A DNA stretch of 64,000 bases from the NCBI RefSeq assembly GCF_025685685.1, contig NZ_JAGSYH010000002.1:606768-670767 (forward strand), written 5' to 3'. The translations under genes and the position numbers were made by a program. Source of the stretch: Acidicapsa dinghuensis (GTDB taxonomy: Bacteria; Acidobacteriota; Terriglobia; Terriglobales; Acidobacteriaceae). Under the pieces are notes generated by a model that saw nothing but the letters and a program-made list of their open reading frames with translations, did not search any database and had not been told where the DNA came from. Numbering within the stretch: the stretch's first letter is position 1; every line of letters begins with the position of its first letter. Of this stretch, positions 1-7,728 are shown piece after piece.

Positions 1-1
1 G

Positions 2-535
2 ATGGATGCCATCAAGCGCAAGTACGCGAATCTGAAGGCGACCGATCCGAAGCGCGCGGAGATGCAGTCGGAGCAGATGAAGCTGTACAAGGAAGAGGGC
101 ATCAACATGTACGGCAACTGCCTGCCGATGCTGGTGCAGATTCCTCTCTTCTACGGCTATTACCGCGTGCTGCTGAATGTGATCGAACTGCGTCAGGCTT
201 CGTGGGGCTGGCTGCCGAATCTGGCTGTTGCCGATCCGCTGCATATACTGCCGATTGTCATTATCGCCAGTATGTTCCTGGTGCAGATCATGACGCCTTC
301 GCCGGGCATGGATCCGCAGCAGCGGCGCATGATGGCGTTTATGATGCCGGCAATCTTCGGCTTCTCGATGTGGAACTTCTCGTCAGGACTGGCACTCTAC
401 TGGGCTACGGGCAACCTGCTCAACCTGGGACTGCAGTATGGCATCAACAACTCGTCGATGGGCAAGGAGCTGCAGGCGCTCGCTGCGAAGCGCGCGGCGA
501 AGAAGGCAGACAAGACCATTCAAGCCAAGCGCTGA
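2..535 (+). CDS. yidC: YidC membrane protein insertase, C-terminal part
   Basis: The reading frame is open at the left edge, so only the C-terminal part (about 177 residues) is present. YidC inserts and folds inner-membrane proteins, alone or behind SecYEG. The visible part matches the conserved 60KD_IMP core: a basic cytoplasmic loop (KLYKEEGINMYGNCLPMLVQ), then hydrophobic segments LPIVIIASMFLVQIM and MMPAIFGFSMWNFSSGLALYW, the latter with the characteristic SSGLALYW stretch. It ends in a Lys/Arg-rich tail (AAKRAAKKADK) typical of YidC ribosome-binding C-termini. A strong terminator follows 22 bases after the stop, so this is the last gene of its transcript. Confidence 0.95.
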   Translation: MDAIKRKYANLKATDPKRAEMQSEQMKLYKEEGINMYGNCLPMLVQIPLFYGYYRVLLNVIELRQASWGWLPNLAVADPLHILPIVIIASMFLVQIMTPSPGMDPQQRRMMAFMMPAIFGFSMWNFSSGLALYWATGNLLNLGLQYGINNSSMGKELQALAAKRAAKKADKTIQAKR

Positions 536-557
536 TGTGAACGCATGAGCAAAGAAA

Positions 558-589
558 GGCGGCGGAGCGAATGCTCCGCCGCCTTTTTA
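558..589 (+). terminator. Rho-independent terminator after yidC
   Basis: A perfect 11-bp stem (ggcggcggagc / gctccgccgcc) with a GAAT loop is followed by ttttta. A-rich bases before the stem (aaagaaa) mean it may also work for the convergent lacI-type gene on the other strand. Confidence 0.9.
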
Positions 590-617
590 TTTTCCTTGCT
601 CGGATTTAGTTCCCAGG

Positions 618-1721
618 TTATTTGGCTGCGACTCCTGGCGGCGCGGTTGACTCGCGAATGACGAGCTCGGGCAGCACGGGAACGGTTTCCTCTTCAGGCT
701 CGTCTGCTTGATTCTCAGCGTGTGCGCGGATGCGCTTGAGCACGATGCGCGCGGCTGTTTCGCCCATACTGCGGAGCGGCTGGCGGATGGTCGTGAGGCT
801 GGGGTTTTGAAAAGCAGCGGCCTGAATATCGTCGAAGCCCACGACGGAGATATCTTCCGGGACGCGCAGGCCTCGTTCGCGAATCGCGCGAATAGCGCCG
901 ATGGCCGCTATGTCGTTGTAGCAGACAAGGGCGGTGAAGTGATTTTCGGCAGATGCATCCGTGCCTGTTCGCTGATTGGCTTTGCGGCTCAGCAGCTCAA
1001 TCGTCGGCATATAACCTAGTTCGGGCCTAATTACTTTCAGCTCAGGACGCACCTGCCACTCTGGACGAAGAGGCAACTGCAACTCCTGCGCCGTCTGCAT
1101 GAGACATTCCCATCGGTCATCCGCATCGGAGCTATAACTGCCGCCGCGCATGAAGGCTATGCGGCGGTGACCGAGCTTGTGCAGATGTTTCAAGATGAGC
1201 TCGGCGGCACGCTTCTGGTCGAGCACAACGTTGGTGACGCCGCGGATGGTGCGATGTCCGGCGACAGCTACAACTGGAACAGGCAGCTCATGCTGCAACA
1301 TGGTGTCGATGGCGATGAATCCCTCGACGGACCGGGATAGAAGCAGGTTCGGGTACTCTTCCAAAAGATCCTGACGGCGGCGATGGCTGGCAATGAAGTA
1401 GAAGTAGCCTTCTTCGATCAGCACATCTTCCATGCCTTCGAGTACCTGCGTGGCGTAGCCGTCGCACAGATCGGGTACGAGAACTCCGACGGAGAATGTC
1501 TGCCCTTTGCGCAAGGAACGGGCGAAAAAGCTGGGGCGGTAGTTGAAGAGCCGGGCGGCTTCGCGGACGCGTTCACGCGTCTCCTGGGGAATGGATCGCA
1601 CACCCGCCGCATTATTGAGTACCAGCGAAATGGTCGCCGGGGAAAGGTTCAGATACTCGCCCAGAGTGCGCAGACTGATAGTCTGGCTCTTCGGCGAAGT
1701 GGAAGCTCTGCGCTTGGTCAT
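618..1721 (-). CDS. LacI-family transcriptional regulator
   Basis: This is a 367-residue protein with the standard LacI plan. The N-terminal HTH lies at about residues 16-65 (LRTLGEYLNLSPATISLVLN, then the hinge-helix region RVREAARLFNYRPSFFARSLR). A periplasmic-binding-protein-like sensor begins at FSVGVLVPDL and includes the typical core IAFMRGG and the C-terminal IPEDISVVGFDD-like segment (here VPEDISVVGFDD). The family represses or activates sugar and central metabolic genes in response to a small ligand; the ligand cannot be read from the sequence. It is divergent from the formate dehydrogenase block with only 93 bases between starts, so control of fdhD is possible but unproven. Confidence 0.93.
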   Translation of the reverse strand: MTKRRASTSPKSQTISLRTLGEYLNLSPATISLVLNNAAGVRSIPQETRERVREAARLFNYRPSFFARSLRKGQTFSVGVLVPDLCDGYATQVLEGMEDVLIEEGYFYFIASHRRRQDLLEEYPNLLLSRSVEGFIAIDTMLQHELPVPVVAVAGHRTIRGVTNVVLDQKRAAELILKHLHKLGHRRIAFMRGGSYSSDADDRWECLMQTAQELQLPLRPEWQVRPELKVIRPELGYMPTIELLSRKANQRTGTDASAENHFTALVCYNDIAAIGAIRAIRERGLRVPEDISVVGFDDIQAAAFQNPSLTTIRQPLRSMGETAARIVLKRIRAHAENQADEPEEETVPVLPELVIRESTAPPGVAAK

Positions 1722-1814
1722 GGAGATTTTGTAGCATCTTGAGCCGATGTCTGGCGCAAAATGCGTTTTTTGTTCCTATAAGGAAGAGGAAAGGACCGAA
1801 ATTCCGGTATTTTC

Positions 1815-2678
1815 ATGGGTAAATCAATCGAAGACAAAGCGGAAGGCGCGGTTCCCGAACGAAGCCTGCAACTGACGCAGGTGATGGAGTGGAACGATGG
1901 CGCCGTGCATCGGCAACAGGATGAGTTGTCGGCCGAGGAGCCGCTCGATATTCGAGTTGGAGATGGCGGTGGTGATTTTACGCCGATCAGTGTAACGATG
2001 CGCACGCCCGGCAATGATGAGGAGCTGGCTGCGGGTTTTTTGTGGACGGAGGGCATCGTTGAGGATGCGGCGCAGATTGCCGGCGTTGCGTTGCGGGTTT
2101 CGTCGGCGTCGGGCAAGAGGAATGTGGTTGAAATCGAGCTGGGTGACAGCAGCTTTGAGCCTCGACAGTTACAGCGGAATTTCTTTGCTGCTTCGAGCTG
2201 CGGGATCTGCGGTAAGGCGTCGATTGAGGCGATTCGTCGACGCGGATTGCGGGCGCCGAATCAGGATTTTCGCATCAGTCCCGGCCTGCTGTGCGAGTTG
2301 CCGGATCGACTGCGGGAGAAGCAAGCGGTGTTTCGCCGCACCGGAGGGCTGCACGCGGCGGCATTGTTTAACGCAGCCGGAGAGTTGCTGGTGCTGCGTG
2401 AGGACATTGGCCGTCACAATGCAGTCGATAAGATTGCCGGATGGGCGTTGATGCGTGGCCTGTTGCCGCTGTCGCAGCACATGATGCTGGTGAGTGGACG
2501 TGGAGGCTTTGAGATTGTGCAGAAGTGCCTGGCAGTGGGATTGCCGGTGCTGGCGTCGGTCTCTGCGCCGTCGAACCTTGCTGTGCAGTTGGCGCGGGAG
2601 CTTGGGCTGACGCTGGTGGGATTTTTGCGCGAGCGGCGGTTTGTTATCTACGCTGGCGAGCAGCGGCTCGGCCTTTAA
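1815..2678 (+). CDS. fdhD: FdhD, formate dehydrogenase accessory sulfurtransferase
   Basis: FdhD moves sulfur from IscS onto the molybdenum cofactor of formate dehydrogenase and is required for its activity. The 287-residue protein carries the family's signature: CGICGKASIE with the CxxC sulfur-transfer cysteines at about residues 130-133, RTGGLHAAALFN, LREDIGRHNAVDKIAGWAL, and SGRGGFEIVQK. The N-terminal part (EEPLDIRVGDGG, MRTPGNDEELAAGFLWTEGI) is also typical. The start at 1815 has only a weak ribosome site, so a slightly later start is possible. It sits 193 bases before its likely client, the large formate dehydrogenase. Confidence 0.95.
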   Translation: MGKSIEDKAEGAVPERSLQLTQVMEWNDGAVHRQQDELSAEEPLDIRVGDGGGDFTPISVTMRTPGNDEELAAGFLWTEGIVEDAAQIAGVALRVSSASGKRNVVEIELGDSSFEPRQLQRNFFAASSCGICGKASIEAIRRRGLRAPNQDFRISPGLLCELPDRLREKQAVFRRTGGLHAAALFNAAGELLVLREDIGRHNAVDKIAGWALMRGLLPLSQHMMLVSGRGGFEIVQKCLAVGLPVLASVSAPSNLAVQLARELGLTLVGFLRERRFVIYAGEQRLGL

Positions 2679-2871
2679 CAGACTTTAACAGCGGTTGTTG
2701 CTACCGTTATTTCCGGGTGCTGACGTTTTCTTTCGCGCATCTCCAACTCTGCTGGCTGCGTCTTACTTTGGTGGGCTGTTCCCGGCAGGTCCATTCTTTA
2801 TCGTCGAAGTCTTGCGGCAATTGACACATTGAGCGAGAACGCCAATACTCATCCCCCGGAGGATTTTCTGC

Positions 2872-5800
2872 ATGCCTTCCAGTCTCGCTGGTTCAGCGTC
2901 GATATCCATCAACGGAAAATCCGTCGCCATTACGCCTGGCGAATTGCTGATTGCGGTAATTAATCGCTCGGAAACAGAGCTTCCGCATGTCTGCTATCAT
3001 CCGCAGCTTGACTCTATCCAGACCTGCGATACGTGCATGGTTGAGATTGACGGCAAGCTGGTGCGGGCGTGCGGGACGAAGGCTATGACGGGAATGAAGG
3101 TTACGACAGAGTCTTCGCGCGCGGTGGCCGCGCAGCATGAGGCCTTTGACCGCATCCTGGGGAATCACATGCTGTATTGCACGGTTTGCGATAACAACAA
3201 TGGCAACTGCACGGTGCACCAGACGACGGCGATGCTCAAGGTGGAGCATCAGTCGATTCCCTATAAGCCGAAACCGTATGAGAAGGATATGTCGAACCCC
3301 TTCTACCGGTACGATCCGGATCAGTGCATTCTGTGCGGGCGTTGTGTGCAGGCCTGCCAGAATGTGCAGGTGAATGAAACGCTTTCGATCGGATGGGAGC
3401 TCGATCATCCGCGCGTGCTGTGGGATGGAGGCAAACCGATCAACGAGTCGAGCTGTGTTTCGTGCGGGCATTGCGTGACGGTTTGCCCGTGCAACGCGCT
3501 GATGGAGAAAAACATGCTCGGCAAGGCTGGCTACTTTACCAATCTGCCGGCAAGTGCGCTGGAACAGATGATCGATGTGGTGAAGGGTATTGAGCCGGAG
3601 ATGGGCTACGGCGCGATTCTGCAGGTGTCGGAGATTGAGTCGGCGATGCGGCACAATCGCGTGAAACAGACGAAGACGGTATGTACCTATTGCGGCGTTG
3701 GCTGCAGCTATGACGTATGGACGCTGGAGAATGGCGCTGATCCGAATGATCGCCACATTCTCAAGATTGAGCCGTTACATGGGGCGGCTAACGGTATCTC
3801 TACGTGTGTGAAGGGCAAGTTTGGATGGGAGTATGTGAACAGCCCAGACAGGCTGACGAAGCCGCTGATTCGCGAGCGTCACGCTGAGGGCGATCGCTTC
3901 CGCGAGGCTACTTGGGATGAAGCGCTGAATCTAATTGCGACGAAGTTCTCGGAGATCAAGCGGGAGCATGGTCCGGATGCGCTGGCGTTTATTTCTTCGT
4001 CGAAGTGCACGAACGAAGAGAGCTATCTGATGCAGAAGCTGGCGAGGGCGGTGATTGGCACCAACAATATGGATAACTGCTCGCGCTACTGCCAGGCTCC
4101 TGCTACGACGGGGCTGTGGCGCACGGTGGGCTACGGCGGTGATTCGGGATCAATCACAGATATTGAAGCAGCGGGGCTGGTGCTGATCGTTGGCAGTAAC
4201 ACGGCGGAGAGCCATCCGGTGTTGGCGACGCGTGTGAAGCAGTCGCACAAGCTGCGCGGGCAGAAACTGGTGGTGGTGGATCTGCGCGAGCATGAGATGG
4301 CGCATCGCGCGGATCTGTTTATTCGTCCTAATCCGGGGACAGATCTTTTATGGCTCTCGGCGATCACGCGCTACATCCTCGATAACGGGCTAGCTCATAC
4401 CGAGTTTCTAAAGCAATGGGTCAACGGTACTGACACATACTGGAAGAGCCTGGAGCCTTTCACGATGGAGATGGCGAGCGAGCGCTGCGGCATCTCTGTT
4501 GAGACACTGACGCAACTGGCGCGCATGATCGTTGAGGCTGATGGTGTCTGTGTGTTGTGGGCGATGGGAGTGACGCAGCACTCGATGGGTTCGGATACTT
4601 CGACTGCTATCTCGAATATGCTGCTGGTGACGGGCAACTACATGCGGCCCGGTGCGGGCTCGTATCCTCTGCGCGGGCATAACAATGTGCAGGGAGCGAG
4701 CGACCATGGCGCAATGCCGAATTTCTACACCGGCTATCAAAAAGTGGAAGATGCAGAGGTGCGCGGGAAGTTTGAGAGGGCATGGGGTGTGACGCTGCCG
4801 CCGAAACCGGGGCTGGATAATCACCAGATGATCGGCGCCATCCATGAAGGCACACTGAAGTGCATGTATCTATTTGGCGAAGAGATGAGCCTGGTGGATT
4901 CGAATGCAAATGTTGTTGCCGATGCGCTGGCTAAGCTCGATTTTTTTGTGATGCAGGAGGTTTTCTTCTCGGAGACTTGTAGGTTTGCGGATGTGATTCT
5001 GCCGGCGAGTCCGAGCCTGGAGAAAGAGGGCACCTTTACCAGCACGGAGAGGCGGATTCAGCGGCTTTACAAGGTCTTTGAACCGCTGGGTGAGAGCCGC
5101 CCGGATTGGTGCATCATCACGGACATTGCCAACCGTCTCGGCGCGAAGTGGAGCTATCCGAGCCCGAAGGAAATCTACGACGAGATTGCGGCGCTCACTC
5201 CGTTGATGGCTGGGGTTACATACGAACGCCTTGAAGGTTACAAGACGCTGCAGTGGCCAGTAGCCGAAGACGGGAGCGATCAGCCGCTGTTGTTCACGAA
5301 GCAGTTCAACTTCCCTGACGGAAAGGCGCGGCTGTATCCGCTGCAATGGAACGAGCCTACCGATCAGCCTGATGCCGAATATGATCTGCACCTCAACAAC
5401 GGACGGTTGCTGGAGCACTTCCACGAAGGCAACATGACGTATCGCACCGAGGGTATTCGCGAGAAGACGCCCTGTGCTTTTGTCGAAGTGTCGCCTTCCC
5501 TTGCGCAGGCACGCGGCATTGAATCTGGGTCATGGGTGCAACTGACATCGCGTTATGGACAGGTCAAAGTACAGGCCGTTGTTACGGATCGCGTCTATGG
5601 CAATCAGCTCTACATGCCGATGAACTCCCTGCAAAACCTGGACGAAGCCGTCAACAAGCTGACCAGCAGCCATACGGATTCTGTAACGCATACGCCTGCG
5701 TATAAAGAGACATCGGTTCACATGCAGGTATTGACGTCTCGCGGAGATCGCTCTGTCAAAAATCCGTTACCCCCAACCAATCCCCGCTTCGGCCATCCCA

Positions 5801-5901
5801 CGCCACAGAATGGCGTGGAAGTAGAGCGTAAATGGAAGCGCGCCGACTATCGCATGCCCGGCGAATCGCAGCTTGTACAGATCCAGACGCAATCGAAATA
5901 G
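2872..5901 (+). CDS. fdhF: Formate dehydrogenase catalytic subunit (YjgC/FdhF type)
   Basis: A molybdopterin enzyme expected to oxidise formate to CO2, 1009 residues, starting behind a good site (ggagg, 2860s). Visible cofactor motifs in order: 2Fe-2S domain (C41, C52, C55, C67), His-Cys cluster site (H99, C103, C106, C113), two 4Fe-4S ferredoxin motifs (C152/155/158/162 and C195/198/201/205), the 4Fe-4S of the Mo domain (C271, C274, C278, C312), then bis-MGD domains. The Mo ligand is expected at C407 in NCSRYCQAP, a cysteine rather than selenocysteine; the next residue is Gln where classic enzymes have His. The downstream DUF1641 gene gives the same pair as Bacillus yjgC-yjgD and yrhE-yrhD. 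No signal peptide, so it is probably cytoplasmic. Confidence 0.93.
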   Translation: MPSSLAGSASISINGKSVAITPGELLIAVINRSETELPHVCYHPQLDSIQTCDTCMVEIDGKLVRACGTKAMTGMKVTTESSRAVAAQHEAFDRILGNHMLYCTVCDNNNGNCTVHQTTAMLKVEHQSIPYKPKPYEKDMSNPFYRYDPDQCILCGRCVQACQNVQVNETLSIGWELDHPRVLWDGGKPINESSCVSCGHCVTVCPCNALMEKNMLGKAGYFTNLPASALEQMIDVVKGIEPEMGYGAILQVSEIESAMRHNRVKQTKTVCTYCGVGCSYDVWTLENGADPNDRHILKIEPLHGAANGISTCVKGKFGWEYVNSPDRLTKPLIRERHAEGDRFREATWDEALNLIATKFSEIKREHGPDALAFISSSKCTNEESYLMQKLARAVIGTNNMDNCSRYCQAPATTGLWRTVGYGGDSGSITDIEAAGLVLIVGSNTAESHPVLATRVKQSHKLRGQKLVVVDLREHEMAHRADLFIRPNPGTDLLWLSAITRYILDNGLAHTEFLKQWVNGTDTYWKSLEPFTMEMASERCGISVETLTQLARMIVEADGVCVLWAMGVTQHSMGSDTSTAISNMLLVTGNYMRPGAGSYPLRGHNNVQGASDHGAMPNFYTGYQKVEDAEVRGKFERAWGVTLPPKPGLDNHQMIGAIHEGTLKCMYLFGEEMSLVDSNANVVADALAKLDFFVMQEVFFSETCRFADVILPASPSLEKEGTFTSTERRIQRLYKVFEPLGESRPDWCIITDIANRLGAKWSYPSPKEIYDEIAALTPLMAGVTYERLEGYKTLQWPVAEDGSDQPLLFTKQFNFPDGKARLYPLQWNEPTDQPDAEYDLHLNNGRLLEHFHEGNMTYRTEGIREKTPCAFVEVSPSLAQARGIESGSWVQLTSRYGQVKVQAVVTDRVYGNQLYMPMNSLQNLDEAVNKLTSSHTDSVTHTPAYKETSVHMQVLTSRGDRSVKNPLPPTNPRFGHPTPQNGVEVERKWKRADYRMPGESQLVQIQTQSK

Positions 5902-5921
5902 GCACCCGAGGAGATTTCATC

Positions 5922-6407
5922 ATGGCTCAGCCCATCACGCTCACCAAGCCCACGCGCGATCCTAAACAGGAGCTGCTCGATCGTCTGGAACAAGCGCCCG
6001 CAGATCACGCCGCGGCTTTGCTCGACGCCTGTGAATTGTTGCAGGGACTGCACGAACGAGGCGTGCTATCGACGCTACGTGGGGCGCTCGCCGCGGGCGA
6101 CAAGATCATCGATACGGCAGCCGCCGAGGCCAATTCGCCGCAGGCCATTCGCGCGATGCGGAATGGCATTTTGCTCTTCCAGATGCTCAGCTCCATCGAT
6201 CCCGAGGTGCTGCAGGGCACTGCTGTCGCTGTCAGCCAGACCTTTGGCAATGCGAAGGCTGTAGCCTATGAGCCGCCTTCCCTGTTTGGCCTCTTCGGCA
6301 GTTTTCTCAGCCGGGATTTTCGCCGGGGCATGGGCCTGATGAACACGCTGCTCAAGAACCTTGCGTATCAATTGAAGATTCGCACCGAACCCAATCTGAA
6401 GCGCTAA
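5922..6407 (+). CDS. DUF1641 protein, formate dehydrogenase partner
   Basis: This is a 161-residue protein 20 bases after fdhF. The ATG at 5922 is preferred over earlier in-frame starts because gagga sits just before it and the reading frame upstream lies inside fdhF. The C-terminal part (LFGLFGSFLSRDFRRGMGLMNTLLKNL) matches DUF1641 proteins such as Bacillus YjgD and YrhD, which are encoded beside YjgC-type formate dehydrogenases and are thought to help connect the enzyme to its electron acceptor. The middle holds alternating helical segments (ALLDACELLQGLHERGVL, GILLFQMLSSIDPEVLQG). Same operon as fdhF by spacing. Confidence 0.85.
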   Translation: MAQPITLTKPTRDPKQELLDRLEQAPADHAAALLDACELLQGLHERGVLSTLRGALAAGDKIIDTAAAEANSPQAIRAMRNGILLFQMLSSIDPEVLQGTAVAVSQTFGNAKAVAYEPPSLFGLFGSFLSRDFRRGMGLMNTLLKNLAYQLKIRTEPNLKR

Positions 6408-6464
6408 GGTCGATTCGCAGAGCTTAGAGCTGCCTCGAAAGAGACCTGGACTGCAAGTTCGCAA

Positions 6465-7148
6465 TTAAGCAGGAATTTTCGAAGTGGAGCTAAACGAGAT
6501 TCCGCTAAATACACGCGCAGCGGTCAGTCTGGCCCGGGCGCGATAAAGCCGCGACTTTACTGCGGCCTCAGAGATCTCCAACATTTCCGCGATATCGCGT
6601 ACGGAGCAGTCATGTCGCATCTGAATCTCAATCACTGCGCGCAGACGCGGCTCCAGTTTGCGGATGGCCCGCATCAGGCGCAAATGCCTTTGCCGCTGGT
6701 CACAGAGTTGCTCTGGCGTGGGGGCGGCATCGGGAAATTCGAAGACTTGCAGCGCATCCTGACTATCCGCACTCGTGGCGAATGATATTTCGGGCCTGCC
6801 GCGGCGTTTTCGTAAAAGCATCAGCGCTGAATTGATGGCGATTCGCGTGAGCCAGGAATAAAAATTAGCTCGCCCCTCAAAGTTATTCAGCGCCAGATAA
6901 GCACGTAGAAAAGTATCTTGCAGCGCATCTTCGGCGTCTTCATGAATCTTGGTGATCGCCAAGATCGTTCTGTATATGCGCGCGGAGTATATCTCACGCA
7001 ATTCCGTAAAGGCCGCAGACGAGCCTGATTGGGCAGCTGTGACCAGCGCAAGGTCACGCGAGAGATTTGGATGCTGCATGGGGGAAGGCTGTATCGCGAG
7101 ATTTGAATTCAGAGAAAGGGAAGAGTAGTCCGTTGCAAGCGAGGCCAT
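6465..7148 (-). CDS. ECF-type RNA polymerase sigma factor
   Basis: A 227-residue group IV sigma factor. Region 2 is visible as ITKIHEDAEDALQDTFLRAYLALNNFEGRANFYSWLTRIAIN, read in overlapping parts, and region 4 as RAVIEIQMRHDCSVRDIAEM followed by LEISEAAVKSRLYRARARL. The start at 7148 is preferred because aggag lies 8 bases upstream; a longer frame to 7235 lacks this. Residues 1-40 are a low-complexity lead. No anti-sigma gene is adjacent, so how it is controlled is unclear. A 580-base gap separates it from the divergent M16 peptidase gene. Confidence 0.9.
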   Translation of the reverse strand: MASLATDYSSLSLNSNLAIQPSPMQHPNLSRDLALVTAAQSGSSAAFTELREIYSARIYRTILAITKIHEDAEDALQDTFLRAYLALNNFEGRANFYSWLTRIAINSALMLLRKRRGRPEISFATSADSQDALQVFEFPDAAPTPEQLCDQRQRHLRLMRAIRKLEPRLRAVIEIQMRHDCSVRDIAEMLEISEAAVKSRLYRARARLTAARVFSGISFSSTSKIPA

Positions 7149-7728
7149 TGAGATTCTCCTGAGAACTGCGTGGGAAGGCGTACAGGAAGAGCAATGTGAG
7201 TCTCGTCTCTGAGCTGAACGGCATCGCATCGGCAAGGAGTTGGTCCTGGAGAACCGCCGCTGCGCTGCACAGGCAATTGACTTTAGAGTTGCGAGATCGT
7301 CTTTGAAATTTGATTACTGCTATTCGTATCGAATCGCCATCTTCACAGGCGATTTCATTCTCCGGCGCATGCGGACCCGGAATTTGTAATGACATTTTGG
7401 GTCATTCCCTGATCGAGTGGAGAAGGAAGCGATCAATTCAAGACCATTGTTACCGTCATGAGGACATCCCGCCAGACCCGATGGAGCTATCAAAAACCCC
7501 CAATAATGGTTGGTTTTCTTCCTATCCATTTCTACGAGTTCCCGATAAGCCAGGCAGGTACTCGACAGCTGCCCCGATTGGTCAAGCCTGCCTGCGGCAT
7601 GCAACACTGAGACCGTAGAAATTGTCTGCCAGATGCGGTGAAGCCGTGTGTCCGCTGTGGCTTATGGGTTCTTACGAACCTTGCAGCGATCACCCTGTCA
7701 GCGCCAGGCACGACCATGGAGAATCGCA
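7149..7728. other. Long divergent intergenic region
   Basis: About 580 bases separate the ECF sigma gene and the M16 peptidase gene, which point away from each other. No convincing gene is seen: the open frames here have no ribosome sites and no recognisable protein character. A small inverted repeat (aatgac at 7388-7393 and gtcatt at 7401-7406) could be an operator. Both promoters must lie here, but I could not pick them out with confidence. Confidence 0.4.

Noticed and set aside
7310..7618. Small open frames in the sigma-M16 intergenic region
   Set aside because: Two overlapping frames on opposite strands with no ribosome site, no motif, and odd composition.
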